From Deltaproteobacteria bacterium (GTDB taxonomy: Bacteria; Bdellovibrionota_B; Oligoflexia; Oligoflexales; Bog-1112), in the NCBI GenBank assembly GCA_023250635.1, contig JAHFAI010000015.1, positions 1-39,917 on the forward strand: 39,917 bases of DNA, given 5' to 3'. Each line of letters opens with the position of its first letter. Position 1 is the first letter of the stretch. The notes under the pieces were generated by a model. That model saw nothing but the letters and a program-made list of their open reading frames with translations. It was not told the origin of the DNA and searched no databases. Shown piece after piece: positions 9,309 through 18,407 of this stretch. A program made the translations under genes and the position numbers.

Positions 9309-9435
9309 GAACACTGTCTCCCACCGAGCTCAGCACAAACACCCGAACAATTACTGCCGATGTTTTGCAAACCCTAAAATTATCTACCGATGATTCTTTG
9401 GGGAAGACATTAACGTAGGAAATGCTTTATGGCAA

Positions 9436-9453
9436 GGGGAGGGAGCCCTCCCC
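9436..9453. terminator. GC-rich hairpin without a U-tract
   Basis: GGGGAGGG (9436-9443) and CCCTCCCC (9446-9453) form a strong short hairpin between the LamG fragment and the DUF418 promoter side. Neither flank has a proper T-run, so it is at most a weak terminator or pause site. Confidence 0.3.
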
Positions 9454-9471
9454 GCACAAGTGATCGGCTGA

Positions 9472-10001
9472 TTAATACGACAAACCAGTACCGCTACTAT
9501 AAAGAGTTGTAACCTCAGATTGACTCAAGGCCCTGCTCCATATACCAACTTGTTCGATCAAGCCGCGGAAATATTGCCCATTGAAATCTGGCTGGCGCCC
9601 AATTTTACAATTCACCGTCGAAGTATTGAGGGTGACTGATCCCGTCGTCGCATCCAGGCTACCATTAATATAAAAACGGACCGTGCCGCCGGTAAGGGTG
9701 TAGACCACATAGGACCAGGTATTGATGACAATACTCGTGGTACTGGTAATATCAGCACCATTGCCGTGAAACTGAATTCTCCCCGTGGTACCGAGTATCA
9801 TTATTTCGCTCAGCAACCCTCCCGAGTCATTGCCCCAGCCTGCTATGGTCATATTGCCTGCACTCAGGGTCGATGGCTTCACCCAGGCGGCAATCGTTCG
9901 ATCCCCATTAGCGGTTTGCAAGGAATTATTCGTGGCTCCGCAATTGATATAGCTGTATCCCGTGGGTTGGGTCTGCACGCTTACCCCATAGGCAGCATTA
10001 T
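9472..10001 (-). pseudogene. 5'-truncated LamG (concanavalin-like) domain gene
   Basis: About 176 residues of a LamG/laminin-G-like-3 (concanavalin A-like) domain. The typical strands are visible: YINCGATNNSLQTANGDRTIAAWVKPS (start of the fold), a WSYVVYTLTGGTVRFYINGSLDA core, and FRGLIEQVGIWSRALSQSEVTTLY at the C-terminus. Such domains normally sit at the end of larger secreted or surface proteins. Here the frame continues upstream only into the inverted repeat at 10002-10167, where a GTG at 10086 gives no signal peptide and merely translates repeat DNA. The gene has therefore lost its 5' part exactly at the repeat boundary. Its missing half is not on the far side of the repeat, which holds a terminator and an unrelated gene. 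Expression is doubtful. Confidence 0.65.
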
Positions 10002-10167
10002 AATTAGGCGCTGGCGCGAAAGCGCCAGCGCCGTGTCCTGACGAACGCAGTGAGGAAGGATCTTTCACATAACATCCGGATATCACGTGACAGATCCTTC
10101 GTTGCTTTGCTCCTCAGGACACGTCGCGGCACAAAATATGCTATTTCGCGCCAGCGACTAGCTAATT
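10002..10167. repeat. MITE-like imperfect inverted repeat
   Basis: The arms run from AATTAGGCGCTGGCGCGAAA (10003 on) to GGATCT (10057-10062), and from AGATCC (10093-10098) to TTTCGCGCCAGCG...CTAATT (10144-10167). Read inward, both arms share CGCTGGCGCGAAA, a GTGTCCTGA box and GAAGGATCT. The left arm itself contains the nested palindrome CTGGCGCGAAAGCGCCAG. The same module, more perfectly preserved, flanks the transposase remnant at 32129-33306. The unit here has both ends but no transposase, as expected of a non-autonomous miniature element. It abuts the truncated LamG gene. Confidence 0.7.
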
Positions 10168-10200
10168 GCGTCACAAAGGGATTATTGCCGTTGCAAGAAG

Positions 10201-10241
10201 ATATAAAAAAATGAAAAACAACCCCCTAAAAAAGCGGGGGA
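10201..10241 (-). terminator. Rho-independent terminator of the lipoprotein/OMP operon
   Basis: On the minus strand, downstream of the FadL-like gene, a CCCCC/GGGGG stem (10222-10226 with 10236-10240) around an A/T-rich loop is followed by a T-rich tract (complement of 10203-10220, AAAAAAATGAAAAACA). This fits the end of the 18407-10285 operon. The stem is only about five G-C pairs, so strength is uncertain. Confidence 0.6.
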
Positions 10242-10284
10242 CAGCCCAATTATTTTTCACAATAATCTCCAATTTTTTCAGTAA

Positions 10285-11625
10285 TCAATTTTTGTTAGAA
10301 GGCGCACATTTGTCGTCACCAAGAATATGAGAAATACCAATAACCAGGGAGAGACGATTGCCGTTTACCTCCTGCAGGGGGGCAGGGCTGCCATCACTCG
10401 ACTGCAGTTTTTGGGCTTTGCCCTTGCCGAACTGATCGATCACCCCGAAACTGTACCTGCTTTTATCGAGGGCATATTCCGCAAACAAGGTCATACCGCG
10501 ATAATCTATATGGTCGTCTTGATTGTTCAAATCAGCACTTAGCTTTGGTCGCGCATCGTTATTGGTAAAAAACCCGCTGCGGAGATTGATTTTTGGAGAA
10601 ATTTTATACTCTCCTCCCAGGCTCACATTTAGCAGCTGACGGCGGTTAAAATCAGTATTGGCGCTCTTCACCGCCGAACGATAACTAAGCTCAAAGGCGG
10701 CAGTGAATCCTCCGTTATTTACAGTGGCGACCCCCACATTAACTCCCCAGGGGAAGCTGCTCACCTGATTTTTTGAAATAACTGCAAGCACCTCTTTTTG
10801 CACTCCCCGGCGGCCCTCGATGGTCAGCACATTATCTTGCTCGTCGAGTGCAAATTGACTGCTATCAAAATCAGAAGAATAGTCTTCAGAAAGCACCAAG
10901 GGTTTACGTATTGCTAAACCAACATTTAAGTTTGGCCTCACCTGGTAAAGCACACCAAGCAGCGGCTCTAAGGCACTGATGGAAATTTTTTGAAAGTAGC
11001 TCTCCAAGGCGACACTACGGGCATTCGCCGCGTTAATTTGGATAATTTCACTATTCTGATAGGACTGAAAAATTTCGTTTACCGTGTATAAACCCAGGGC
11101 TAAACCTGCGGAAAATGTCCCCCAGCGCTTCGCAAGCCCTGCCGATTTCACCGCAGTTTCTGCGGTTGCATGAACGATACGGGAATAACGCTTAATCTTG
11201 CGAGACCCGATAGCTTGATTCTCAATAAGGTTATTTTGTTCTTGATTTAAGGAATCGGTAGTATAGAGGCTAAACCCAGCGACACTGCCTTGGAGATATT
11301 TATTGGTATTGAAGGCTGAGCCCATAAACGGAGAAAAGCCTCCTCCTGAGTTTTCAGAAAAATCGGCATCACCCACCGCTTTTTTATAGTTTTGATTATT
11401 TTGATAGTAGCCCTGCACCGAACCAGAAAGTTCGTTTTCTTCAACAAAGGCTAAACCGGCAGGGTTGAACGCTAACACCGAAGGATCAGCGGAGAGGGCC
11501 GAATAAGCCCCGCCAAACTGAGCTGAATTAACTCCGGGGACGATATTGTTGTAGTGGAAAATATCGGCTTGACTACTCGTCATCAGCGTCAGAAACAAGC
11601 CAGGAAGCAAAGCAAGATAACGCAC
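10285..11625 (-). CDS. FadL/OmpP1-like outer-membrane beta-barrel protein
   Basis: Predicted outer-membrane beta-barrel of the OmpP1/FadL/TodX type, 446 residues. The N-terminal segment after the signal peptide, SAQFGGAYSALSADPSVLAFNPAGLA, matches the family hatch pattern 'GA--A-ADPS--A-NPAGL'. The rest is alternating amphipathic strands ending in an aromatic/hydrophobic strand region (NRLSLVIGISHIL). Start: an open frame reaches TTG at 11637, but GGAGG with 5-base spacing precedes GTG at 11625. That start yields a clean signal peptide (MRYLALLPGLFLTLMTSSQA, cleavage near ADIFHYN). It lies 15 bases after the second giant lipoprotein gene and before a terminator, so it is the last gene of that operon. 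FadL proteins import hydrophobic molecules; here a role as outer-membrane partner of the two secreted proteins is inference. Confidence 0.78.
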   Translation of the reverse strand: MRYLALLPGLFLTLMTSSQADIFHYNNIVPGVNSAQFGGAYSALSADPSVLAFNPAGLAFVEENELSGSVQGYYQNNQNYKKAVGDADFSENSGGGFSPFMGSAFNTNKYLQGSVAGFSLYTTDSLNQEQNNLIENQAIGSRKIKRYSRIVHATAETAVKSAGLAKRWGTFSAGLALGLYTVNEIFQSYQNSEIIQINAANARSVALESYFQKISISALEPLLGVLYQVRPNLNVGLAIRKPLVLSEDYSSDFDSSQFALDEQDNVLTIEGRRGVQKEVLAVISKNQVSSFPWGVNVGVATVNNGGFTAAFELSYRSAVKSANTDFNRRQLLNVSLGGEYKISPKINLRSGFFTNNDARPKLSADLNNQDDHIDYRGMTLFAEYALDKSRYSFGVIDQFGKGKAQKLQSSDGSPAPLQEVNGNRLSLVIGISHILGDDKCAPSNKN

Positions 11626-11640
11626 GATTACCTCCAAAAA

Positions 11641-14600
11641 TTAGTTCTTCCACACCGCAATTCCTCCGCCAAGATTATCCATCATGACTTGGGAGGAGGA
11701 GCTGTAGACTCCAGGACCTCTATTAAGAAGAGCGCTACTTTTATCGCTCGGATGGCTCCACGTGGCCGTACTAATCCGATATTCGCTGGCATAGGCGCGA
11801 TTAGCGGTGCCATTGGAACTTTCCCAGAGAATGACTGCATTGCCTAGCTTATCCATAGCAAGCTGCAGGGAATTAACGCTGCTATCCTGAAACGAAAAGC
11901 TATCATTCACACTGCTGGGATTGGTCCAGGCGCCGCCCCGGTATTCGCTTTTAAAAGCACGGGTCACTGAACTGAAATTTGCTTGAGTCCAGACTATTAT
12001 GGCATTACCAAGATCATCCATACCCACCTTTGGCGCTGAAGCCTCGCTACCATCAGGTGAAATATTGGTGGTTACATTTGCGGGATGAACCCAGGCCCCC
12101 GAACGATATTCGCTTTTAAAAATCTGGGCCGAGGTACCATCGGATTGCGACCAAACGATCACCGCATTGCCATTATTATCCATGGAGAGGGCCGGAGCGG
12201 TAGCACTCTGTCCATCAGGGGAAATGTTATCCTCGCGATTTGCCGGATTACTCCAGACTCCAGCGCGATACTCGCTTTTGAAAATTTGATTGGTCCCCGC
12301 CCCATTAGGCTGATACCAGGTGATAATCCCATTACCCTTGTTGTCCATCGCTACCAGGGGACTGCTCGCCGCTGAGCTTGAAGGAGAAACCTTATCGCTG
12401 AGGCTGCTGGGCTTAGTCCAAACTGCTGAACGGTACTCGCTTTTGTAGACTTGGGCGGTGGCGCTGCCGTCATTTTGCACCCAGGTAATAATAGCGTTAC
12501 CATTACTATCCATAGCGACTTTAGGAGCAGAGGCTGCATTGTTGTTCAACGAAACATGATCGTCTAAATTCGCTGGCCCAGTCCAGGTACCACTACGATA
12601 TTCAGCTTTATAGATCTGATTACGCAACCCATCACTCTGCACCCATACCACCACCGCATTGCCGAGATTATCCATCGCTAGATGGGGAGTGGAGGCGGCA
12701 TTGCTGCTCACAGAAATTTTGCTGCTCAGAGCGGTGGGAAAACTCCAGCTGCCATTGCGGTATTCTCCTTTAAAAAGATAATTCACCGTATTGACCGTCT
12801 GCACCCAGACCACGATAGCTTCTACTGCAGCGCCTTTGCGCATCGCAACCACTGGACCAGGAGCGACAGCAGCTAACGGACAGAACGAGACAGCGACGCA
12901 GCTCGGGACGATGATCCCCTGGCGGGTATAGCTAACCGCAGCATTTGCGGTATTTACCCCGTCGTTAACGCTGAGTTTAAAGGTAAATTTTCCTCCCAGT
13001 AAGGTGTCATCCGTCAAGCCTGGCTTAGCAAGCAAGCGATTAGCAAAGGTGAGGGGGATCCCCTCGGTTTGCTCCCAGTAGTAGGTGAGATCTCCGCCTT
13101 GCAGATCTTTGGAATTGTCTCCTGCCAGGGTGATGGCTTGGTGGTAAGCCAGGTTAGCGTTAGCACCAATGTTGACCACAGGAGCTAGAGTAGAAGCAGC
13201 AACCGCAATGCTTACCTGAGCTTTATCGCTGAGAACGCCATTGCTCACTGTCACCCGAAAAATCAATTCACTTTTATCAAAGAGGGAAGGAGCACTAAAA
13301 GTAGGGCTGACCTTATCCTTGGCACTCAGCACCACGGTGGGACCGCTTATTTGCTCCCACAAATAGCTAAGAGCCCCGCCTTCGGGATCAACCGAGAGAG
13401 AAGCATCAAGGGTAACCGTCGCTGCACCAGCAACGCTCTGCCCACTACCTGCATTGGCGCTCGGGGGTTTGTTTGTAGCGCTCGTATCTGGAGCTGTGGC
13501 AGTTTTGCTCAGCGCTTTTTCAGTAAAAGCATCGAAATCTGCTCTGCTAACCTTGAGATCAGCAGTAGCAGGATCTGAGCTGATATTAGTCACCAGCTTA
13601 TCTTTAAACGAGGTGGTGATGCTGGCTACCTGGGAGCTGGTTAAAGTGCTTCCCTGCCCCACACTAGAGACCGCTGAATAGACCATGGTTTCCATCAGAG
13701 CATCCGTTTCGGCTGCGCCTCGTCCGGCATTTTTTAAGCCAACGGCTGATTTACTAACCACATCAGCGACCAAGCTGCCTTTATCCTTTTCGCTGTAAGG
13801 AAGGCTGGAAAACAAGTAGGAAGTCTGCCCAAGAATCGAGCTAGTAACCGAGCTAAGATTAGTTCCCGGAGCCGCGGCGCTTGCCGCATGGGTAACGGCT
13901 GAACCAAAAACCGCAGAAATAAGCTGACTTTGGCTCTCTTGAGGAAGCCCCAAGCCCACCACTCCTTGAAGAGCTCCCTGCACCATTGCCCCTATGGTAT
14001 TTTGCACGGTGAGGCTGTCCTTTTTCCCAGCTGAAGGATCAGAGATACCAGCAATGCCCCCTTGCATTATCGGATCCATCAACTGACTTATTTGGCTGGG
14101 AGTGAGAGCTTGATTGCCAATGGTGAGTTGACCAACACTGCTCATTGCTGCTTTTACTGAGCTGCTCAGCATGCTGGTTTTGAGTTCATCACTTTGATCG
14201 CTTGCTTTGGCGGCACTGGCGAGACCATAGGAAATACTATTCAGGACATTAAGGTAGCCACTAAGCCCCTGATCGGTGATTGCGGCAACCTGGCTCAGCC
14301 CCGCAACACTCCCCCCGGAGATCGCACCACTGAGATCAGCGGCATTATCAGGTGAAATTAAGGAGCCTCTACTCAGGCCATCCATAGCGCCCCCACTGAG
14401 CGCTTGTAGGGCTTTTCCCTGAGCTGCGGGGCTAATTTGGGCATCAACAATCCCCGCACTCAGAGCAGCTGAAACCGCTTGCAGGAGACTGCTTTGACCA
14501 CTCAGCGCTAAACCGCTCGAACGTCCCCCCATAGACTCAACAGCCCCCCCACTAATGGTAGCAAGAGCCGCATTTACCTTTGAGGCAGTCAAAGAAGCAT

Positions 14601-14970
14601 CGCTATTAATACTGCCGAGCCCCCCCATAAATCCTGAAGCCACATCTCCCAAAAACATATCGATGGAATCATCATACGCGGCACCATCATCACTAAGCCT
14701 GAGTTGCGTTTTTTTTTCTTCAATCACCCGTAAAGCTTCGCTGCTTATCGCTTGCGCTTGTTCTCTGCTTAAATCTGCCCGTTCATGGAGTTTTCCACCT
14801 ATTTCATTAACCACAACCAAAGCCAATGATCCCGGACGAATTTGTGAAAAATTAGTGGCGAGACTTGGTGAAGTACCTGTTTTATCGATTATATCATCGA
14901 CTAATTTATTGCAGCTCGCGAGGATTATTCCTCCGAGAGCAAGCAGCAAAAATTGTAGTTCTCTGTTCAT
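11641..14970 (-). CDS. Large secreted lipoprotein: Ala/Ser-rich domain, two PKD/Ig-like domains, beta-propeller
   Basis: The 1109-residue protein has a lipoprotein signal (hydrophobic LLLALGGIILASC, lipid Cys at 20). Residues about 40-490 are an Ala/Ser/Gly-rich, probably helical region with recurring ~50-residue units. It opens with a conserved segment (IRPGSLALVVVNEIGGKL). About 500-590 and 597-685 are PKD/REJ-like Ig folds (NAGSGQSV...LDASLSVDPEGG...YLWEQISGP). A CVAVSFC linker follows. The last ~400 residues carry eight copies of a 'hAMDN-GNAhhhW-Q' core, seven of them followed by 'K-EYR--W--P', each about 52 residues, as in a 7- or 8-bladed propeller. ATG at 14970 has AAGGAG 5 bases upstream. 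It lies between its paralogue (29 bases upstream) and the FadL-like gene. Probably surface or periplasmic; ligand unknown. The combination is not one I recognise as a named family. Confidence 0.8.
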   Translation of the reverse strand: MNRELQFLLLALGGIILASCNKLVDDIIDKTGTSPSLATNFSQIRPGSLALVVVNEIGGKLHERADLSREQAQAISSEALRVIEEKKTQLRLSDDGAAYDDSIDMFLGDVASGFMGGLGSINSDASLTASKVNAALATISGGAVESMGGRSSGLALSGQSSLLQAVSAALSAGIVDAQISPAAQGKALQALSGGAMDGLSRGSLISPDNAADLSGAISGGSVAGLSQVAAITDQGLSGYLNVLNSISYGLASAAKASDQSDELKTSMLSSSVKAAMSSVGQLTIGNQALTPSQISQLMDPIMQGGIAGISDPSAGKKDSLTVQNTIGAMVQGALQGVVGLGLPQESQSQLISAVFGSAVTHAASAAAPGTNLSSVTSSILGQTSYLFSSLPYSEKDKGSLVADVVSKSAVGLKNAGRGAAETDALMETMVYSAVSSVGQGSTLTSSQVASITTSFKDKLVTNISSDPATADLKVSRADFDAFTEKALSKTATAPDTSATNKPPSANAGSGQSVAGAATVTLDASLSVDPEGGALSYLWEQISGPTVVLSAKDKVSPTFSAPSLFDKSELIFRVTVSNGVLSDKAQVSIAVAASTLAPVVNIGANANLAYHQAITLAGDNSKDLQGGDLTYYWEQTEGIPLTFANRLLAKPGLTDDTLLGGKFTFKLSVNDGVNTANAAVSYTRQGIIVPSCVAVSFCPLAAVAPGPVVAMRKGAAVEAIVVWVQTVNTVNYLFKGEYRNGSWSFPTALSSKISVSSNAASTPHLAMDNLGNAVVVWVQSDGLRNQIYKAEYRSGTWTGPANLDDHVSLNNNAASAPKVAMDSNGNAIITWVQNDGSATAQVYKSEYRSAVWTKPSSLSDKVSPSSSAASSPLVAMDNKGNGIITWYQPNGAGTNQIFKSEYRAGVWSNPANREDNISPDGQSATAPALSMDNNGNAVIVWSQSDGTSAQIFKSEYRSGAWVHPANVTTNISPDGSEASAPKVGMDDLGNAIIVWTQANFSSVTRAFKSEYRGGAWTNPSSVNDSFSFQDSSVNSLQLAMDKLGNAVILWESSNGTANRAYASEYRISTATWSHPSDKSSALLNRGPGVYSSSSQVMMDNLGGGIAVWKN

Positions 14971-14999
14971 CGATGCTCCTTAAAGCAGTGAATCAGGCC

Positions 15000-17900
15000 T
15001 TAATTTGCCCACACCACTATTCCTCCTCCAAGATTATCTAAAGCTGCTCGGGCGCTGCTGCTGACGACATTAGCAGCAGGGCTGCTAAAATAATCACTTG
15101 GAGCAGAGGGATGGCTCCATTTTCCCGTGCTACTACGAAACTCACTCGCATAGGCGCGATTAAGCACTCCGTCGGAGGCTTCCCACAAAATAAAGGCATT
15201 TCCCTGCTTGTCCATACTACTGTTCAACGCCTGCAACGAATTCTCGACCGAGCTGAAGCTATCGTTTAAGCTGCTGGGGTTGGTCCAAACATTGGCGCGA
15301 TACTCACTCTTAAACGCTTTGATCACAGCACTATTATTGGCTTGCAACCAGGCAATGATGCTATTACCAAGATCATCCATAACCACGGTGCTGAGCGAAG
15401 CAGCAGTTCCATCGGGAGAAATATTATCGCTCAGACTAGCAGGATTGGTCCAAGCAGCCGAACGATATTCGCTTTTAAATACCTGAGAAACAGCAGAATT
15501 ATCCCCTTGAATCCAGGTAATCAGCCCATTACCTCTATTATCCATGGCTACTCGTGGCAAAGTAGCATTGCTGCCATCAGGAGAGATATTGTTGGTTATC
15601 CCCGAAGGATTAGTCCAGGCGCCGGCACGATACTCGCTTTTAAATATTTGGCTGTTGGTCCCATCGCTTTGCGACCAAGTAATAATAGCGTTGCCATTGT
15701 TGTCCATGGCTACCTGAGGAGTCGTAGCTCCCTGCCCGTTGGGAGAACCGTTAGGAGAAATATGATTGCTTAGACCAGTGGGATGCGTCCAGGCAGCCGA
15801 GCGATATTCGCTTTTAAATACCTGTCCTTGATTAAAGTTATCGGCTTGTTCCCAGACAATTAAGGCATTGCCATTGTCATCCATGGCAAGCTGTACGGAA
15901 CTCACCGCCCCTACATGGGGAGAAAAGTTATCGTTGATATCAGTGGGCTTGGTCCAAGCCCCTCCCCGATATTCCGCTTTGTAAAGCTGCTTGGTCGCCG
16001 TGGTATCGTTCTGCATCCAAACAATAAGGGCATTACCCGAACTATCCATCGCTATTTTGGGGGAGCTGGCATTGTCACCATACACGTTGGTAGGAGAAAG
16101 TTTATCGCTTAGAACGGCGGGATGGGTCCAAGCATTAGAGCGATATTCGCTTTTAAAAATGTAACTATTTGCGCCGATAGTATGACTCCAAGCAGCCATT
16201 GCCGTAGTGGAGTCCTTCTTCATAGCCACCACCGGATTTGCCCCTCCCCCGGCGAGGGGACACAGATCCACCGTGCTACAATCAGGAACCAGCATACCCT
16301 GACGAGTAAAGCTGATGGTCGAATCACTGGAATTTACGCCATCGCTAACCGTAACTTTAAAAGCAAAAACTCCCCCGAAGAGGTGGTCATCGCTCAGGGT
16401 TGGCGCAGCACTGGTGGGATTAGTAATGGTCAGCTGACTACCACTGGTTTGTTGCCACCAATAGGTGAGGGAACTGCCCTCAGGATCAACCGCGGTTGCC
16501 CTCAAAATCATGGCCTGATGATAGGCGAGGGTACCACCACTGCTTAAGGTAAGCGTTGGCGCCTCATTGCTTGCGGTGACCGCAATAGTTACCGTAGCAG
16601 AACTTGAGGCTATAGCGGAACTCACCGTTACCTTAAACGTCAAGGTGCCGTTGGCGGTTAAATTCGGTGCGGTAAAGGTAGTTTTGGCTTGATTAGCAGC
16701 ACTAAAGCTGACTGCTTTTCCACTAGTCTGTTGCCACAGATAAGTAAGTACCGTCCCCGCAGGGCCGGTAGAATTTGAAGCATCAAGACTTACAAGGGAT
16801 TTTTCGCTTACGGTTTTGTTCAGCCCCGCATTAGCAACCACCGGAATAGTCACCAGCGCTGGCGGCGCAACAATCGGGGTAGCGCTGGCAAGTGTCGCAC
16901 TAATATTGCTAGCCAGCTTAGTGGTATCCAGAGGAAAGCCCAGGCTAGTATCCCTGGTAAAATTGCCTGCTAACTGCTCTTTGAAAGTGCTGGCTATGCT
17001 TGTCACCTGATCACCACTGAAATCACCGCTCTGGTTTGCGCCGCTAAACACCGTCGAAACCATGGTATCGAGGACCGCACTCACAGCGTTACTATCACGA
17101 CCGGAAGTCTTAAGACCAGTAAGGGAGGCACTCACCACATCAGCCATAATTTTGCCGCGATCACCTCCGCCATCTTGACTGGTATAACCAAGGGCGGTGA
17201 GATTTGCGGAAGTTTGTCCAAGAACTACTTGGCTATACTGAGCTAAATCAGCATTAACAATGGGCAGACTCGACACCGCAGCAAGCGCTGAACTGCTTAC
17301 TTGAGAAACCGCCTGACTTTTGACCTCAGCCGGTAAAGCGAGGGTGCTTAGACCTTGAAGAGCACCATTGACGATGGTACCAAGCTGTGCGCTCGTACCC
17401 GCGGTAGAGTTGGTTCCCGATTTATCGGCAATACCGCGCACCCCGCTTTGGATAATTGGGCCAACGAATTTAGCCTGATCACTTGCTCCCAATGTCTGCC
17501 CAGCAATGCTTAACTGACTAAGGGAGCTGACCGTTGCCGTCATGGTGGTGGTCAGCACCTGGGTTTTGAGTGCCTCACCACCATCGGAACTGCTGATGGC
17601 ACTGCTTTGAGCAAAGACCACATCACTGAGGGCTAGTTGATAGGCATCCACCGTCATCGCATTGGTTGCCGCAACCTGAGCTAAGCCAGCGGAACTTCCC
17701 TGGACGAGCGCAGCAGAGAGCTCCTGGGCATTGTCCTCGGTAATCAAGGAACTATTCAGCATACTGGTCATTGCCGCGGACGAAATTGCCTGTAGACAGG
17801 TGCTGAGCTGGGCTGCACTGACCCCCGCCAAGGTAAGCCCTGCGACTAGATCCCTCGAAAGACCCTGCACCAAAGCAGCTAAAGCAGTGCTATCTAAGTC

Positions 17901-18407
17901 ATCAACCCTGCTCTCCATGGCTTCGAAAGCTGCAGCACTCGTCACCTGCACTGCCTTTGTCAACTTTCCACTCCCTAGGGGTGAATCCGCGCTGTTGAGG
18001 CTCCCAACGCCAGCCATAAATCCGCTCGCCATATCACCTAAAAAAGATCCAAGCTTATCCCCATCGCCTGAGTCAAGAAGCCTCAAACTGCTACCGGCTG
18101 GGGGCGGAGCTGCTTGCTTACTATCCAAAGTCGCCATTGCTTGCTGGTTAACGCGGAGCAGATCGGGACCGGTGATATTGGCTTTATCCTGTAGTTTAAT
18201 GCCTATTTCATTGAAAACCACCAAGGCGAGCGAGCCCGGACGTATCCTCGATTTGGCAGTGAGTAAAAAAGGGGTTGTTCCAGCTGGATTTTCCCAGTTG
18301 CCTAGGGGACCTTTACAGCCCTTGCTCAACACCACTGCCATAAGAACGAGGCTCACACGAACAATCATCGTCCTCGCGAGGGGGTATAGGAAGCGCTTAT
18401 TCTGCAT
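15000..18407 (-). CDS. Paralogous large secreted protein: Ala/Ser-rich domain, two PKD/Ig-like domains, beta-propeller
   Basis: Paralogue of the 11641-14970 product with identical architecture, 1135 residues from ATG 18407 (SD-like AAGGGA). The leader has a long basic n-region, hydrophobic IVRVSLVLMAVVL and Cys at SKGC; the lipobox is poor (Ser-Lys-Gly before Cys), so lipidation is uncertain. The mature start repeats the paralogue's block (IRPGSLALVVFNEIGIKL). The Ala/Ser-rich region runs to about 535, two PKD/Ig-like domains to about 715 (second containing AYHQAMILRATAVDPEGSSL), then a DCSTVDLC linker. The last 412 residues hold eight 'AMD--GNA-I-W' cores and seven 'K-EYR' motifs. An upstream in-frame extension to 18545 lacks a signal peptide. 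First gene of the operon that continues with the paralogue and the FadL-like protein. The two linker cysteines (C-x5/6-C) are conserved in both paralogues and may form a disulfide. Confidence 0.8.
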   Translation of the reverse strand: MQNKRFLYPLARTMIVRVSLVLMAVVLSKGCKGPLGNWENPAGTTPFLLTAKSRIRPGSLALVVFNEIGIKLQDKANITGPDLLRVNQQAMATLDSKQAAPPPAGSSLRLLDSGDGDKLGSFLGDMASGFMAGVGSLNSADSPLGSGKLTKAVQVTSAAAFEAMESRVDDLDSTALAALVQGLSRDLVAGLTLAGVSAAQLSTCLQAISSAAMTSMLNSSLITEDNAQELSAALVQGSSAGLAQVAATNAMTVDAYQLALSDVVFAQSSAISSSDGGEALKTQVLTTTMTATVSSLSQLSIAGQTLGASDQAKFVGPIIQSGVRGIADKSGTNSTAGTSAQLGTIVNGALQGLSTLALPAEVKSQAVSQVSSSALAAVSSLPIVNADLAQYSQVVLGQTSANLTALGYTSQDGGGDRGKIMADVVSASLTGLKTSGRDSNAVSAVLDTMVSTVFSGANQSGDFSGDQVTSIASTFKEQLAGNFTRDTSLGFPLDTTKLASNISATLASATPIVAPPALVTIPVVANAGLNKTVSEKSLVSLDASNSTGPAGTVLTYLWQQTSGKAVSFSAANQAKTTFTAPNLTANGTLTFKVTVSSAIASSSATVTIAVTASNEAPTLTLSSGGTLAYHQAMILRATAVDPEGSSLTYWWQQTSGSQLTITNPTSAAPTLSDDHLFGGVFAFKVTVSDGVNSSDSTISFTRQGMLVPDCSTVDLCPLAGGGANPVVAMKKDSTTAMAAWSHTIGANSYIFKSEYRSNAWTHPAVLSDKLSPTNVYGDNASSPKIAMDSSGNALIVWMQNDTTATKQLYKAEYRGGAWTKPTDINDNFSPHVGAVSSVQLAMDDNGNALIVWEQADNFNQGQVFKSEYRSAAWTHPTGLSNHISPNGSPNGQGATTPQVAMDNNGNAIITWSQSDGTNSQIFKSEYRAGAWTNPSGITNNISPDGSNATLPRVAMDNRGNGLITWIQGDNSAVSQVFKSEYRSAAWTNPASLSDNISPDGTAASLSTVVMDDLGNSIIAWLQANNSAVIKAFKSEYRANVWTNPSSLNDSFSSVENSLQALNSSMDKQGNAFILWEASDGVLNRAYASEFRSSTGKWSHPSAPSDYFSSPAANVVSSSARAALDNLGGGIVVWAN

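Noticed and set aside
10002-10086. Coding start of the LamG protein at GTG 10086.
   Set aside because: The codons translate the inverted repeat, give no signal peptide and no SD was seen.
11641-18407. Regularly spaced DNA repeats of about 160 bases that could suggest a tandem repeat array or CRISPR.
   Set aside because: They are in frame within two long genes and encode propeller blades; spacing and sequence do not fit CRISPR repeats.
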